DNA from: Treponema sp. | Lineage (GTDB): Bacteria; Spirochaetota; Spirochaetia; Treponematales; Treponemataceae | Direction of reading: 5' to 3' | NCBI GenBank assembly: GCA_003455655.1 | Contig: DMQP01000050.1 | Location: forward strand, 1-19,851 | DNA length: 19,851 nucleotides | Shown here: positions 7,498-15,432 of the stretch, piece by piece | Layout of the letters: each line of letters opens with the position of its first letter | Numbering within the stretch: the stretch's first letter is position 1 | Notes under the pieces: generated by a model | Seen by the model: only the letters and a program-made list of their open reading frames with translations | Database searches by the model: none | What the model was told of the DNA's origin: nothing | Translations under genes and position numbers: made by a program

Positions 7498-8661
7498 CTA
7501 GAAATTAAATGTAAGGGTAATAACGGTTAGATCACTGGAACTAAACTGGTTAACCAGAGAATCAAATTTAACGTTAACTTTCTTACAGGCATCATCAAGA
7601 TATGAAAGATAGTACAAACCTAAATCGGTACCTTCTTCGCCTTCTGGCATTTGACGGTAGAAGTCAATAAGGGACTTTTTGTTAAGGTCTGCAGACATCT
7701 TGTTTTCAATATTTTCTTTTGCTTCCTGGAAGTCGTCGTCTTTGTTGTAAAGCGTAATTTGCAGTTTACCCTGTGTACCAATTGCAGTAGAACCGCCACC
7801 TAATTTCCATGAAAGGAAAACCACTTCATGTTTACGTTTTAATTCCTGAACAATTTTAGAACGAATTTCTGGATCGTAAATAAGTGTGTCAGAATTTTCA
7901 ATTCCCTGATACAGATGACGCGCTTCTTTTTTCATGTTGGTATTTTCGCAGTTAAGGGCAAGTTCCATAACCATTACCGAAATATATTCAGCAACTTTTG
8001 ACTTGTCCATGTATTCTGCAAGTTTTGCACGAATGGCGCTTAAAATTTCTCCGAAGCCGTCAGTTTTGTAGAATTTGGTAATGATATACCAGTTCATAAG
8101 ACTCAGACGGTTAAGGTACTTTTCGGTCATAAGCAAAAAGATGTTGCGCTCTTCAGGAGTGTAGTCTCGGTTAGCCATAATGCCCTTCCACACGGGGTCA
8201 AGAATGGTTTGGCGTGCATTCTGAATAGTATTGTTTTTTGTAGAAAGCGCTTGACGCAACTGCTTATCTGACATTTTGGTTCTTTCGTCAATCAACTGTC
8301 CTGGGTTTGAACGGTTATGACGACGAACACAATCGCACTGAATAAGAGCATCAAAAATTTGGCGATCAAACTGTTTGTAGAGAATTGAAAAAACAATCAG
8401 TTTGGAAAGATCCATAATTTCTTGACGACGAGAAACAAATTCAGGCATGGAAATTTCAATTTTAGAGATGTAATCAACCAGAATCATGTTCTGGACTGAA
8501 GAAGGAGAAAAATGCTCCAGAGCAATGCCGTACTCTTCGACATTATCTGCAAGTCTAAATCGTAACAGTTTCTTCTTGTGGCTTATAAAATGAGATGAAC
8601 CTTCCTCCGTAAGAATTACCTTGAGCGGTAAATCCAATGTAAATTTCTTTTCGGATCCCAT
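7498..8661 (-). CDS. Unknown protein with GHKL/histidine-kinase-like ATPase fold, degenerate
   Basis: The product is 387 residues, with no signal peptide or membrane segment. I chose ATG 8661-8659 (MGSEKKFTLDL). AAAGGAG lies 13 bases upstream; a TTG at 8673 in the same frame is only one base from that site and is less likely. The N-terminal half (1-220) is not recognisable to me and is mainly alpha-helical in appearance. The C-terminal part looks like a GHKL ATPase: an N-box-like helix with E233 and N237 (MELALNC), a strand where the G1 box would be (KLQITLYNKDDDF), a G2-like GTDLGLYYLSYLDDA (344-358), and a final strand TVITLTFNF. The usual D-x-G-x-G ATP contacts are missing, so ATP binding is doubtful. 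It is the first gene of the minus-strand operon and may be a regulatory or scaffolding protein; this is inference. Confidence 0.7.
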   Translation of the reverse strand: MGSEKKFTLDLPLKVILTEEGSSHFISHKKKLLRFRLADNVEEYGIALEHFSPSSVQNMILVDYISKIEISMPEFVSRRQEIMDLSKLIVFSILYKQFDRQIFDALIQCDCVRRHNRSNPGQLIDERTKMSDKQLRQALSTKNNTIQNARQTILDPVWKGIMANRDYTPEERNIFLLMTEKYLNRLSLMNWYIITKFYKTDGFGEILSAIRAKLAEYMDKSKVAEYISVMVMELALNCENTNMKKEARHLYQGIENSDTLIYDPEIRSKIVQELKRKHEVVFLSWKLGGGSTAIGTQGKLQITLYNKDDDFQEAKENIENKMSADLNKKSLIDFYRQMPEGEEGTDLGLYYLSYLDDACKKVNVKFDSLVNQFSSSDLTVITLTFNF

Positions 8662-8687
8662 ATGCCAGCACAACTCCTTTCTTTTAT

Positions 8688-8716
8688 ATTATACATCATG
8701 TTTTCTATATTGTAAA
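8688..8716 (-). promoter_or_regulatory. Sigma70-type promoter for the block 8661-3599
   Basis: On the minus strand, TTTACA (8716-8711) and TATAAT (8693-8688) are separated by exactly 17 bases, matching the consensus in 11 of 12 positions. Transcription would start near 8681, giving a leader of about 20 bases that contains AAAGGAG before ATG 8661. It should drive the GHKL-like gene and probably the lipoprotein, trmB and ligA genes and the last small gene. Confidence 0.72.
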
Positions 8717-8724
8717 CATGTATA
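8690..8724. repeat. Imperfect inverted repeat across the divergent promoter
   Basis: The left arm TATACATCATGTTT (8690-8703) and right arm AAACATGTATA (8714-8724) pair completely once a CAT repeated in the left arm is looped out. The dyad covers the -35 and most of the -10 of the minus-strand promoter and ends shortly before the plus-strand -35. It could be an operator for a dimeric regulator; AT-rich promoter DNA can also form such dyads by chance. Confidence 0.3.
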
Positions 8725-8730
8725 CCGTAC

Positions 8731-8759
8731 TTGCAACGGCTAGTTTTATGCTATACAAT
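8731..8759 (+). promoter_or_regulatory. Candidate promoter placing the start of transcription at the ATG of the next gene
   Basis: TTGCAA (8731-8736) and TACAAT (8754-8759) are 17 bases apart. The -10 matches the consensus in five of six positions and the -35 in four. Transcription would begin at about 8766-8767, the first base of the ATG, and no Shine-Dalgarno site is visible before it, so the mRNA may be leaderless. Confidence 0.45.
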
Positions 8760-8766
8760 AATATGC

Positions 8767-10719
8767 ATGACAAGGTTGCGTACCGCACTAGCATTGCTCC
8801 TCTTTTTATGCATTCCCCTTAGCTTTTTGAATGGACAAAGTATTGATGGAATTGCACAAACACAAGAACTTGCAGAGCGATTGCATTCTTCAGGATTTGA
8901 CTTTACCTTGCAGAGTCTTGTCACTGCAGATCAAACAACATTCCCTCAGAATATTATCGTCACAATACCCCCACTTTCTGCACCCCCAAGTGAAATAAAA
9001 TCAACAGTTTTTGTATTTACCCAAGATTTTGCTTCTTTACATCCAGATTTTATTGATGCATTTCTTGAAAACCTCCAGAAACTCAAATTAAGCGACGAGA
9101 TTCTTGTTTTATTTTGTGCAGACGAAGCAGATATTGAAGCCGCAGCAAGTACAACTCGCATTGAAGGTTCAGAAGTATACACTTACAACATTGAAGACGA
9201 AGATAAAGTCTGTGCCGTTATTTATGAAGAATCGCCTCTAATGCAGGTAATTCCTGGTTCAGATGGAAAGACTGCTCCCTTGTGGTTAAGTCAAGCGGTT
9301 ATGGAAGCAAGCAAAAATGCTCATTGTTCACCTACCTTTCCTGGAAACCTTATGCTTTTATACAGGCTGTCTCTCTTAGACGGAGGAAAAAGACTGTCGC
9401 TTTTTTTGAATGCAGAACTTGCTTCTATTGGCATTTCTGCTCCAGCTGATTCAAAAACAGCAGACTTTCTTGCCCAGACAGCTTTAACCATAAACACAAT
9501 GAGAAGTGACCAGTGGGACAATCACTACACTGCAGTAAGAGCAGGTGAAGTAACGCTGTGGACAAATGAATTTTTGTTTGTAGTGGGACACATTGTTATT
9601 GTTACCTTTATGCTTATTACCCTTGCCTTTTCAAACTTTTCTGATTCCAGTAAAAATGTTGCTTTAAAAAAAGATTTTGCACGTACGTGGTTTACCTTTC
9701 CTGCACTGCTTGCCTTACTTTCACTTCTTTTGTTTATGTTCAGTGGAATATGGAGTTGCCTTAAAGACAATCTCTACATCATTGAAGCAAAAGTATTGAG
9801 CACACTCTTATGTGCAATGGTTGTACTGTGCATGCAAATACGAATGCGCTGGCGAATTTCTTTTTCTGTTTTGGGATACGCAACTTATATTTTAGCTGCA
9901 TTCTGTCTTATCTTTTGCAGTTTTGTAGACATAAGTCTTGTTTTTCCTTTCGGAATTCTTTACATCATTACGCTTGTAACAAGAAAAGTAAGAAAACCAA
10001 GCTTTCTTATTCTTACATTCCCGCTAATGCTGCTTCCTTTTGCTCCTTACTTTTTGCATATTGTTCAGCATGCACCGACAGAAAATTTGCGTTCAGCAGC
10101 CTACACTTCTTTTACTGGAACGGTTCTAACCGCTTTAATGCTTTCGATTCCCCTCACACTCTGGATGCGCATAATTATTGCTTTGAGAGTTCTTGCAAGT
10201 GACACTATAAATGCAAACACAAAATCTCTCTTACCATCACGCAAAACATTGATACGAAGTGCTCTTACTGTTGGCATTTCAATTTTAATTGCAAGTCTTT
10301 TAGTTATTGTTCCCACCCTACTGTTAAGACCAAAATCTTTTGCTCAGAAAAAAACAAGTCAAGCAGTTATTTATACTGGAGAAAACAAGGGTCGCATTCA
10401 ACTTTCGTATGAAGAAAGTTCATTTATGGCTATTTCAGCACGACATATAATTGTTCATACAGAGACTCCGGTTTTTAGATACGAAATTTCTGTTAGTTCT
10501 TCGCAAGGAATTCCTTTGTATGAAAGCAACTATGAATATGTTCTTGATGAACAAAACCGCGCACAATTTAGACTACCAGACTGGCCGGGAAGCGATATAG
10601 AAATTGTTTACTCTACAGACGACGATGCAGACAGCACTATTACACTCGATGCCTATCTTTTGAATGACGATAAAAGTCTTGAACGAATTAGCATTACCTA
10701 CAATACAGCTCAGGAATAA
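8767..10719 (+). CDS. Large polytopic membrane protein with M28/GPAA1-like ectodomain (unknown function)
   Basis: From ATG 8767 the product is 650 residues. A TTG start at 8731 in the same frame is rejected because it falls in the likely -35 box. A signal peptide (TRLRTALALLLFLCIPLSFLNGQS) is followed by a soluble outside domain to about 265, then about eight membrane segments near 268-288, 307-329, 342-358, 364-384, 388-405, 411-430, 449-471 and 499-520, and a C-terminal soluble beta-rich domain (525-650). The first domain has the alternating strands and helices of an M28-type aminopeptidase fold (NIIVTIPP, STVFVFTQDF, LENLQKLKLSDEILVLFCADEAD), but the metal-binding histidines are absent. 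A pseudo-peptidase domain plus membrane helices recalls eukaryotic GPAA1, which is an analogy only. dinB follows after three bases and is probably co-transcribed. Confidence 0.75.
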   Translation: MTRLRTALALLLFLCIPLSFLNGQSIDGIAQTQELAERLHSSGFDFTLQSLVTADQTTFPQNIIVTIPPLSAPPSEIKSTVFVFTQDFASLHPDFIDAFLENLQKLKLSDEILVLFCADEADIEAAASTTRIEGSEVYTYNIEDEDKVCAVIYEESPLMQVIPGSDGKTAPLWLSQAVMEASKNAHCSPTFPGNLMLLYRLSLLDGGKRLSLFLNAELASIGISAPADSKTADFLAQTALTINTMRSDQWDNHYTAVRAGEVTLWTNEFLFVVGHIVIVTFMLITLAFSNFSDSSKNVALKKDFARTWFTFPALLALLSLLLFMFSGIWSCLKDNLYIIEAKVLSTLLCAMVVLCMQIRMRWRISFSVLGYATYILAAFCLIFCSFVDISLVFPFGILYIITLVTRKVRKPSFLILTFPLMLLPFAPYFLHIVQHAPTENLRSAAYTSFTGTVLTALMLSIPLTLWMRIIIALRVLASDTINANTKSLLPSRKTLIRSALTVGISILIASLLVIVPTLLLRPKSFAQKKTSQAVIYTGENKGRIQLSYEESSFMAISARHIIVHTETPVFRYEISVSSSQGIPLYESNYEYVLDEQNRAQFRLPDWPGSDIEIVYSTDDDADSTITLDAYLLNDDKSLERISITYNTAQE

Positions 10720-10722
10720 AAA

Positions 10723-11916
10723 ATGCAAAAAGTGTTTTTTCACATAGACCTTGACGCTTTTTTTGCTTCTGTTGAACAACTCGATCACCCAGAGTACAAA
10801 GGAAAACCTGTTATTATTGGAGGAAAACCTGGAGACAGGCGCTGTGTAGTTTCGACAGCATCTTATGAAGCAAGAGCTTTTGGAGTTCATTCTGCAATGC
10901 CTTTGGTTACTGCTGTTCAGTTGTGTCCACATGCAATTTTTTTACGCGGCAACATGGAACGCTACCACGAACTGTCACAAAAAGTTATGAACATTTTCCA
11001 TAACTATTCGCCAGATGTTCGTCAGATGTCAATAGACGAAGCCTTTTTGGATATGACTGGAACAGAACGCTTATTTGGTTCAGCAGAAAATACCGCACAA
11101 AAAATTAAGGATGAAGTTTTTAGTCAAACAGGCTTAACCGTAAGTATTGGTGTTGCACAAACGATGTACATTTCAAAAATTGCCTCTGGTTACAAAAAGC
11201 CTGATGGTTTGACCCTTATTGCCGCTGGTACAGAAGAAGATTTTATGTGTTCACTTCCACTTGAAAAAGTGTGGGGAGTGGGAACAAAAACACTTGAGCA
11301 TATTCGTTCAGCCGGAATACGAACAAGTAAACAACTGCATGATCAAAAGTTAAACAATCTGATTGCGCTTTTTGGAAATAACACAGGGACTTTTTTATAT
11401 GAAGCAATGCGCGGAAACAAAGACATGACTTTTGGCGAAGAAGCAAAAAATCATTCTATAAGTAGTGAAAGCACCTATGAATTTGATTTAACCGATATCT
11501 ACACAATTGAATCTGCACTTATGCAACTTTCACAAACGGTACTGTGGCGCATGCACGAAGAAAATGTGCGCAGTAGAACAGTTGCTCTAAAAATTCGTTA
11601 TGAAGATTTTACTACTGTTTCAATTCAAGAAACGCAAGATATTCCCGTTAGAACCGCAGACGATTTATTTGAACGCAGCAAAAAACTCTTTGAAAAAAAA
11701 TATGAACGAGGCAGAGGCATTCGACTGTTAGGTCTTTCAGTTGAACATGTTGAAAGTAGAGACACTCCCTTTCAGGGGCAACTCTTTGATGACGGAAACA
11801 CCAAAAAATCTAAAGTAGAAGATGCAATTTTTTCTATGCAGAAAAAAAATCCAGAACTCTCTCTCAGAAAAGCGCGTCTTTTAAATCCAAGCGGTCAGTC
11901 TAAGGGTGCAAAGTAA
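10723..11916 (+). CDS. dinB: DNA polymerase IV (Y-family)
   Basis: Pol IV is an error-prone translesion polymerase that copies past damaged bases. The product is 397 residues. The palm carries the metal-binding residues D9 in HIDLDAFF and D105/E106 in MSIDEAFLD. STASYEARAFGV, typical of DinB fingers, is present, as is IGVAQTMYISKIASGYKKPDG. The thumb helix-hairpin-helix VWGVGTKTLEHI is followed by a little-finger domain that starts near KNHSISSESTY. A likely sliding-clamp-binding motif, QGQLF, is at 351-355. The ATG lies three bases after the upstream stop, and AGGAA at 10712-10716 is inside the upstream gene, so the genes are coupled. I see no LexA-type operator, so damage induction is not supported by the sequence. 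The stop lies inside the 3' end of the convergent NHL gene. Confidence 0.95.
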   Translation: MQKVFFHIDLDAFFASVEQLDHPEYKGKPVIIGGKPGDRRCVVSTASYEARAFGVHSAMPLVTAVQLCPHAIFLRGNMERYHELSQKVMNIFHNYSPDVRQMSIDEAFLDMTGTERLFGSAENTAQKIKDEVFSQTGLTVSIGVAQTMYISKIASGYKKPDGLTLIAAGTEEDFMCSLPLEKVWGVGTKTLEHIRSAGIRTSKQLHDQKLNNLIALFGNNTGTFLYEAMRGNKDMTFGEEAKNHSISSESTYEFDLTDIYTIESALMQLSQTVLWRMHEENVRSRTVALKIRYEDFTTVSIQETQDIPVRTADDLFERSKKLFEKKYERGRGIRLLGLSVEHVESRDTPFQGQLFDDGNTKKSKVEDAIFSMQKKNPELSLRKARLLNPSGQSKGAK

Positions 11917-13970
11917 CCACTTTCATCGCGACCACTTTTGTTTAGAAGATATGTTTCAACTTCAACAGGTAAATATTTTCTTCCGTACTCTTTGGGAAGA
12001 GCAGAAACATACTGCATCTGATACAAACCTGAAGGCAAAGCTGTTATGTCTGCAACAACATCTGAAAGTCCTTGTGGGCGATAGACATAGTAATTTTGTC
12101 CGTTTGCATTCTTTGCAATATATTCAACTTCTTCTGGTAATGAACCCTGAGAAAGATTTATGGTGCTAAAAGAAATTGCATTGTTGTTTAGATATGCAGT
12201 TAAGTCAGAAAGACCATAACTAGAGAAAGCATTTTGTCCTAAGCCACCGGCGGTTAGATAAATTACACCTCGCTTTTTTTCTCCGTTAATTGTTTCATTT
12301 ACTGCAAGACGAATGGCTCTATCTAAGATGGGATCTTCTGAGTAAGGAACAGACGAGAGCATAGAAGCGGTAAACTTTTGTGCTTTTGAAGCATTACCCT
12401 CATACACTTTTACAGGAATGTCTCCTGCAGCAATAATCTGAAGGTTAGCTTGTTCATTCATACTTGAAGCAATTTCTCGTACGGCAGATTGGAGCGGTTC
12501 AATAAAATGAGCCATATCTACATTGCGGTCTATGATGAGTGTTATATCTGCGTAGTCATTATTATCTGCGGCACCCAAGAGTTGGAATTCAGCAACAGCT
12601 CTTTTATTTTCAGTAACAAAAAAGTTCGTTTGATTTAGACCAACAATTTGCTGTCGGTGTCGATTTTCTACGCGAACTTCCAAAATGACTGTAGGAAAGT
12701 TATCTGCAATGACTCGTTCAATCTGAACAAAGTAGCCTCCAACAACTTCTGTTAGATTTGCCATAATGTAAATTTCGTTTGCTTTAAAATCGGTAACAAT
12801 TATATTTCCATTACGGTCGGGAACAGCGCTCGTTATTTGAGTCTTACCGTTTCCTGTTTTTGCATTTTCATAAGTAGCTCCTGTAAGAGAATCTACAGTA
12901 ACAACTCTGTTTCGATCGGTAAGTATAATGTACTGGCCCCAAGTCTTCATGCTTTCTGGACGAGAGAATGTATGGTCGGGAACAAGCTGACCGTGATAGT
13001 TCCCTGCGCGATCAAATTCATAAATTGAACCACTGATGCTGTCTGCAACAAAAATTCTGTCGTCTATAATTGCAATGCCTGTAGGAGATTTAAATCCGGG
13101 GAAGAAACCATCAGGCTGACCAAAATGCAACAAACCGTTTCCATCGGGATCAAAAACAACAACGCGAGCATTTCCAAAATCGGTAACATATATATTTCCA
13201 AAACTATCAAGGGCAAGATACTGAGGACCAATTAATTCCCCTTCGCCACGACCTTTTTTACCGATTGTCTTTATAAAAAATCCATCTTCGTTTAAAAGGC
13301 ACAGACGGTCACCAGAACATTCAGACACAAGCAAATTGCCGTCACTTAAACGAACTATATCCATAGGTCTGTCTAAACCATTTACCGGGCCGCCCGATCT
13401 TCGAATTACTTCACCATTTACATTAAAACGCAAGAGTTCATTAGAACCATAGGCCACAACCCAAATAGAGCCATCATCGTTAGGCAAAACAGAAATGGGC
13501 TGACTGTAGATAAGTGTATTTCCGTTTACATGAGAAAAAGAACCTGATTCTGTGTAACGCTGAGATGCACCATAGACTGTTCCATTAGCACGACGCTCGC
13601 TTACAATTTCGATTTTGTTTTGAAGCAACAGTCCACCGTAACCAAGTTCTTGAGCAAAGTTCCACTGTTGGAGAGCTGTTCCTTCAAGACCTGCTCTATA
13701 ATAAGCTTTACCTAACCAGTCAAGAATAAGTGTTTCTCCAGGAAGATATGAAAGGGCGCGTTCAAACGAAAGAATACTGTCCATGAATGCACCGCGATAG
13801 TAACTTTGTACACCACGACGGAATTCTTCTTCTGCAAAACCCGCATTTGCAGAACGAGTCATTGCATTTTCCTGACTAACTGTATCTTCAAGATTTATTT
13901 GTGCAAAGGGTTCTACTGCTGCAAAAACAGAGATAGCAAGCAGTGCAACAAAAGCAAGTTGTTTTTTCAT
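11895..13970 (-). CDS. Secreted TPR-NHL repeat protein with degenerate VWA-like domain
   Basis: The product is 691 residues with a signal peptide (MKKQLAFVALLAISVFAAVEPFAQ), so it is exported. A TPR region covers about 44-110 (EEEFRRGVQSYYRGAF, SFERALSYLP). An NHL-type beta-propeller covers about 145-410, with blades marked by RPMDIVRLSDGNLLVSE, GPQYLALDSFGNIYVTDFGN and SPTGIAIIDDRIFVADS. After a linker (ITENK-like), about 470-655 looks like a VWA fold starting DITLIIDRNVDM; the MIDAS pattern DxSxS is missing, so metal binding is unlikely. These are all protein-interaction modules, so a scaffold or envelope assembly role is plausible but not shown. It is last in the minus-strand block; its ATG overlaps the stop of the TPR gene (ATGA at 13970-13967), indicating coupling. 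Its final 22 bases overlap dinB. Confidence 0.82.
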   Translation of the reverse strand: MKKQLAFVALLAISVFAAVEPFAQINLEDTVSQENAMTRSANAGFAEEEFRRGVQSYYRGAFMDSILSFERALSYLPGETLILDWLGKAYYRAGLEGTALQQWNFAQELGYGGLLLQNKIEIVSERRANGTVYGASQRYTESGSFSHVNGNTLIYSQPISVLPNDDGSIWVVAYGSNELLRFNVNGEVIRRSGGPVNGLDRPMDIVRLSDGNLLVSECSGDRLCLLNEDGFFIKTIGKKGRGEGELIGPQYLALDSFGNIYVTDFGNARVVVFDPDGNGLLHFGQPDGFFPGFKSPTGIAIIDDRIFVADSISGSIYEFDRAGNYHGQLVPDHTFSRPESMKTWGQYIILTDRNRVVTVDSLTGATYENAKTGNGKTQITSAVPDRNGNIIVTDFKANEIYIMANLTEVVGGYFVQIERVIADNFPTVILEVRVENRHRQQIVGLNQTNFFVTENKRAVAEFQLLGAADNNDYADITLIIDRNVDMAHFIEPLQSAVREIASSMNEQANLQIIAAGDIPVKVYEGNASKAQKFTASMLSSVPYSEDPILDRAIRLAVNETINGEKKRGVIYLTAGGLGQNAFSSYGLSDLTAYLNNNAISFSTINLSQGSLPEEVEYIAKNANGQNYYVYRPQGLSDVVADITALPSGLYQMQYVSALPKEYGRKYLPVEVETYLLNKSGRDESGYFAPLD

Positions 13971-14671
13971 TCTTCTACCCTCTGTGCAAGACTTAAATGT
14001 TCTGCAATGGTGTGATTCGATGCATCACGTTCCAGCGCTTTTTCCAAAAACTTTCGTGCTTCTGCATACAGTCCCATCTTAAAGTAGACCCAACCCAAAC
14101 TGTCAAGACAAGCAGCACTTTCGGGTTCACGGTCAAGAGCTCTTTTGCAATAACTTAGTGCTTGTGTTAAATCTTTATTTTGTTCTGCAAGAATATAGCC
14201 CATACCGTTTAATGCGGTTGGATTATTTGAATCTGCATCAAGTGCTTTTTCGTAGTAAGAAAGACTTTGGGCACTGTCATTTTGTTCCCAAGCAATATAA
14301 GCAAGGGAAGCATACACTGATGAAGGACGATAGCCAATTTCCAGCAGTTTACCTAATTCAAATTCTGCAAGCTTTTTTCGTCCACTCAAACAGTAAATAA
14401 CAGCAAGCAAATAGCGACACTGTAAAAGTCGTTCTGCTTCTTTTTTGTGAGAAGAAGAGTTATCTCCAGAGGCGGTAACTACTTGTTCAAGATACAAAAG
14501 CGCATCATCGTAGCGTTTTAATTTTGCATAGCACAAGCCAATGTAATAAGCCAGTTCAACATCATCGATATCATCATCTTCAGGAAGAGAAAGAAAAAAA
14601 GAAAGTGCCGCGGAAAATTTTCCGTGATTGTATAAAGCGATTCCCTCGTTTAAGGCGTTTTGTCCTGCCAT
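13967..14671 (-). CDS. TPR-repeat protein
   Basis: The product is 234 residues if ATG 14671 is used, as I prefer, because the first TPR helix (NALNEGIALYNHGKFSAAL) follows directly. A GTG at 14683 in the same frame would add four residues and has AAGGA only three bases upstream, so it cannot be excluded. Nearly the whole protein is TPR-like: repeats at about 5-37, 40-75, 85-115, 117-150 and 150-220, the last ones canonical (SLSYYEKALDADSNNPTALNGMGY, ALDREPESAACLDSLGWVYFKMGLYAEARKFLEKAL). There is no signal peptide or membrane segment, so it is probably cytoplasmic and mediates protein contacts. It overlaps the end of surE by 22 bases, and its stop overlaps the ATG of the secreted TPR-NHL gene. 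The pairing of two TPR proteins suggests a shared process, but the partner is unknown. Confidence 0.85.
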   Translation of the reverse strand: MAGQNALNEGIALYNHGKFSAALSFFLSLPEDDDIDDVELAYYIGLCYAKLKRYDDALLYLEQVVTASGDNSSSHKKEAERLLQCRYLLAVIYCLSGRKKLAEFELGKLLEIGYRPSSVYASLAYIAWEQNDSAQSLSYYEKALDADSNNPTALNGMGYILAEQNKDLTQALSYCKRALDREPESAACLDSLGWVYFKMGLYAEARKFLEKALERDASNHTIAEHLSLAQRVEE

Positions 14672-15432
14672 GTCCCACCCCACTGTTCCTTAAAAGAAAC
14701 GGTCATATCGCACTCAGGAAAAGCCCTGATGCACGAAATTGCAATATATCCTTTATCGACTAGCGCATGATCGTCATTTCCGTCACCGCCAGCTTTTCTT
14801 GTTCCATCGTTAACGGGAATATATTCTACAAACATTTTTCCGTCATCTTGCTTGGTTAACTGTATTGTATTGTCATACGAAAGCTTTGACAAGGTAGCAT
14901 AGCGGACTCCCCTGTATGGTCCTGTGGGAAGCGCATTTACATTTACAAAGCGTTCAGCATTACCAGAAAGCTCAATGAGACTTTCTATATTGTCTGAAGC
15001 AAACTGTGCAAGTTGCCGGTATGAACACGAACAGTCTTTAAAGTCAGCAGGACGAGCAACACTGAGCGCTATTGCAGGAAGACCTTGAATGCAAGCTTCT
15101 CTGGCAGCACCGCAAGTTCCTGAATACAAAATGTCTGTTCCCAAATTACTGCCACTGTTAATGCCAGAAATAACAACATGGGGTCTTTGCGGAAAAAGAC
15201 CACACCTCAGTGCTTCTACCACACAGTCAACGGGCGTGCCATCAATTTGAAAACGAAATTGCTCTCGTTCAAGTACTTCGTGTTTTTTACGAATTGAAAT
15301 GCTGCTTGACGTTGCAGACTGATTGCTTTTTGGTGCGGCAATATATACCGTATGCTTTTGAGCAAAAACCTGTGCAAGCGTCTGTATTCCCGGTGAATCA
15401 AAACCGTCGTCATTAGTCAGCAAAACAATCAC
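14650..15432 (-). CDS. surE: 5'-nucleotidase SurE
   Basis: SurE is a cytoplasmic, divalent-metal-dependent phosphatase that removes phosphate from nucleoside 5'- or 3'-monophosphates and is linked to stationary-phase survival. The product is 260 residues. The N-terminal LLTNDDG places metal ligands at D8 and D9. S39 lies in PKSNQSATSSS and N96 in SGINSGSNLGTD, the four usual ligands. GTPVDCV (65-71) is also typical. The start is GTG 15432, which overlaps the TGA of the GHMP kinase gene (GTGA) and has GGGAG ten bases upstream, so translation is coupled. The C-terminus has GYIAISCIRAF, fitting the family's usual end. All signatures are intact, so activity is expected. Confidence 0.94.
   Translation of the reverse strand: MIVLLTNDDGFDSPGIQTLAQVFAQKHTVYIAAPKSNQSATSSSISIRKKHEVLEREQFRFQIDGTPVDCVVEALRCGLFPQRPHVVISGINSGSNLGTDILYSGTCGAAREACIQGLPAIALSVARPADFKDCSCSYRQLAQFASDNIESLIELSGNAERFVNVNALPTGPYRGVRYATLSKLSYDNTIQLTKQDDGKMFVEYIPVNDGTRKAGGDGNDDHALVDKGYIAISCIRAFPECDMTVSFKEQWGGTWQDKTP

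Noticed and set aside
8662..8673. TTG start adding four residues to the GHKL-like protein
   Set aside because: The TTG is one base from the AAGGAG site, too close for normal initiation; the ATG at 8661 gives the natural beginning.
11909..11923. Small hairpin AAAGT-AACC-ACTTT at the dinB stop as terminator
   Set aside because: The stem has only five weak pairs and is followed by TCATCG rather than a T-run.
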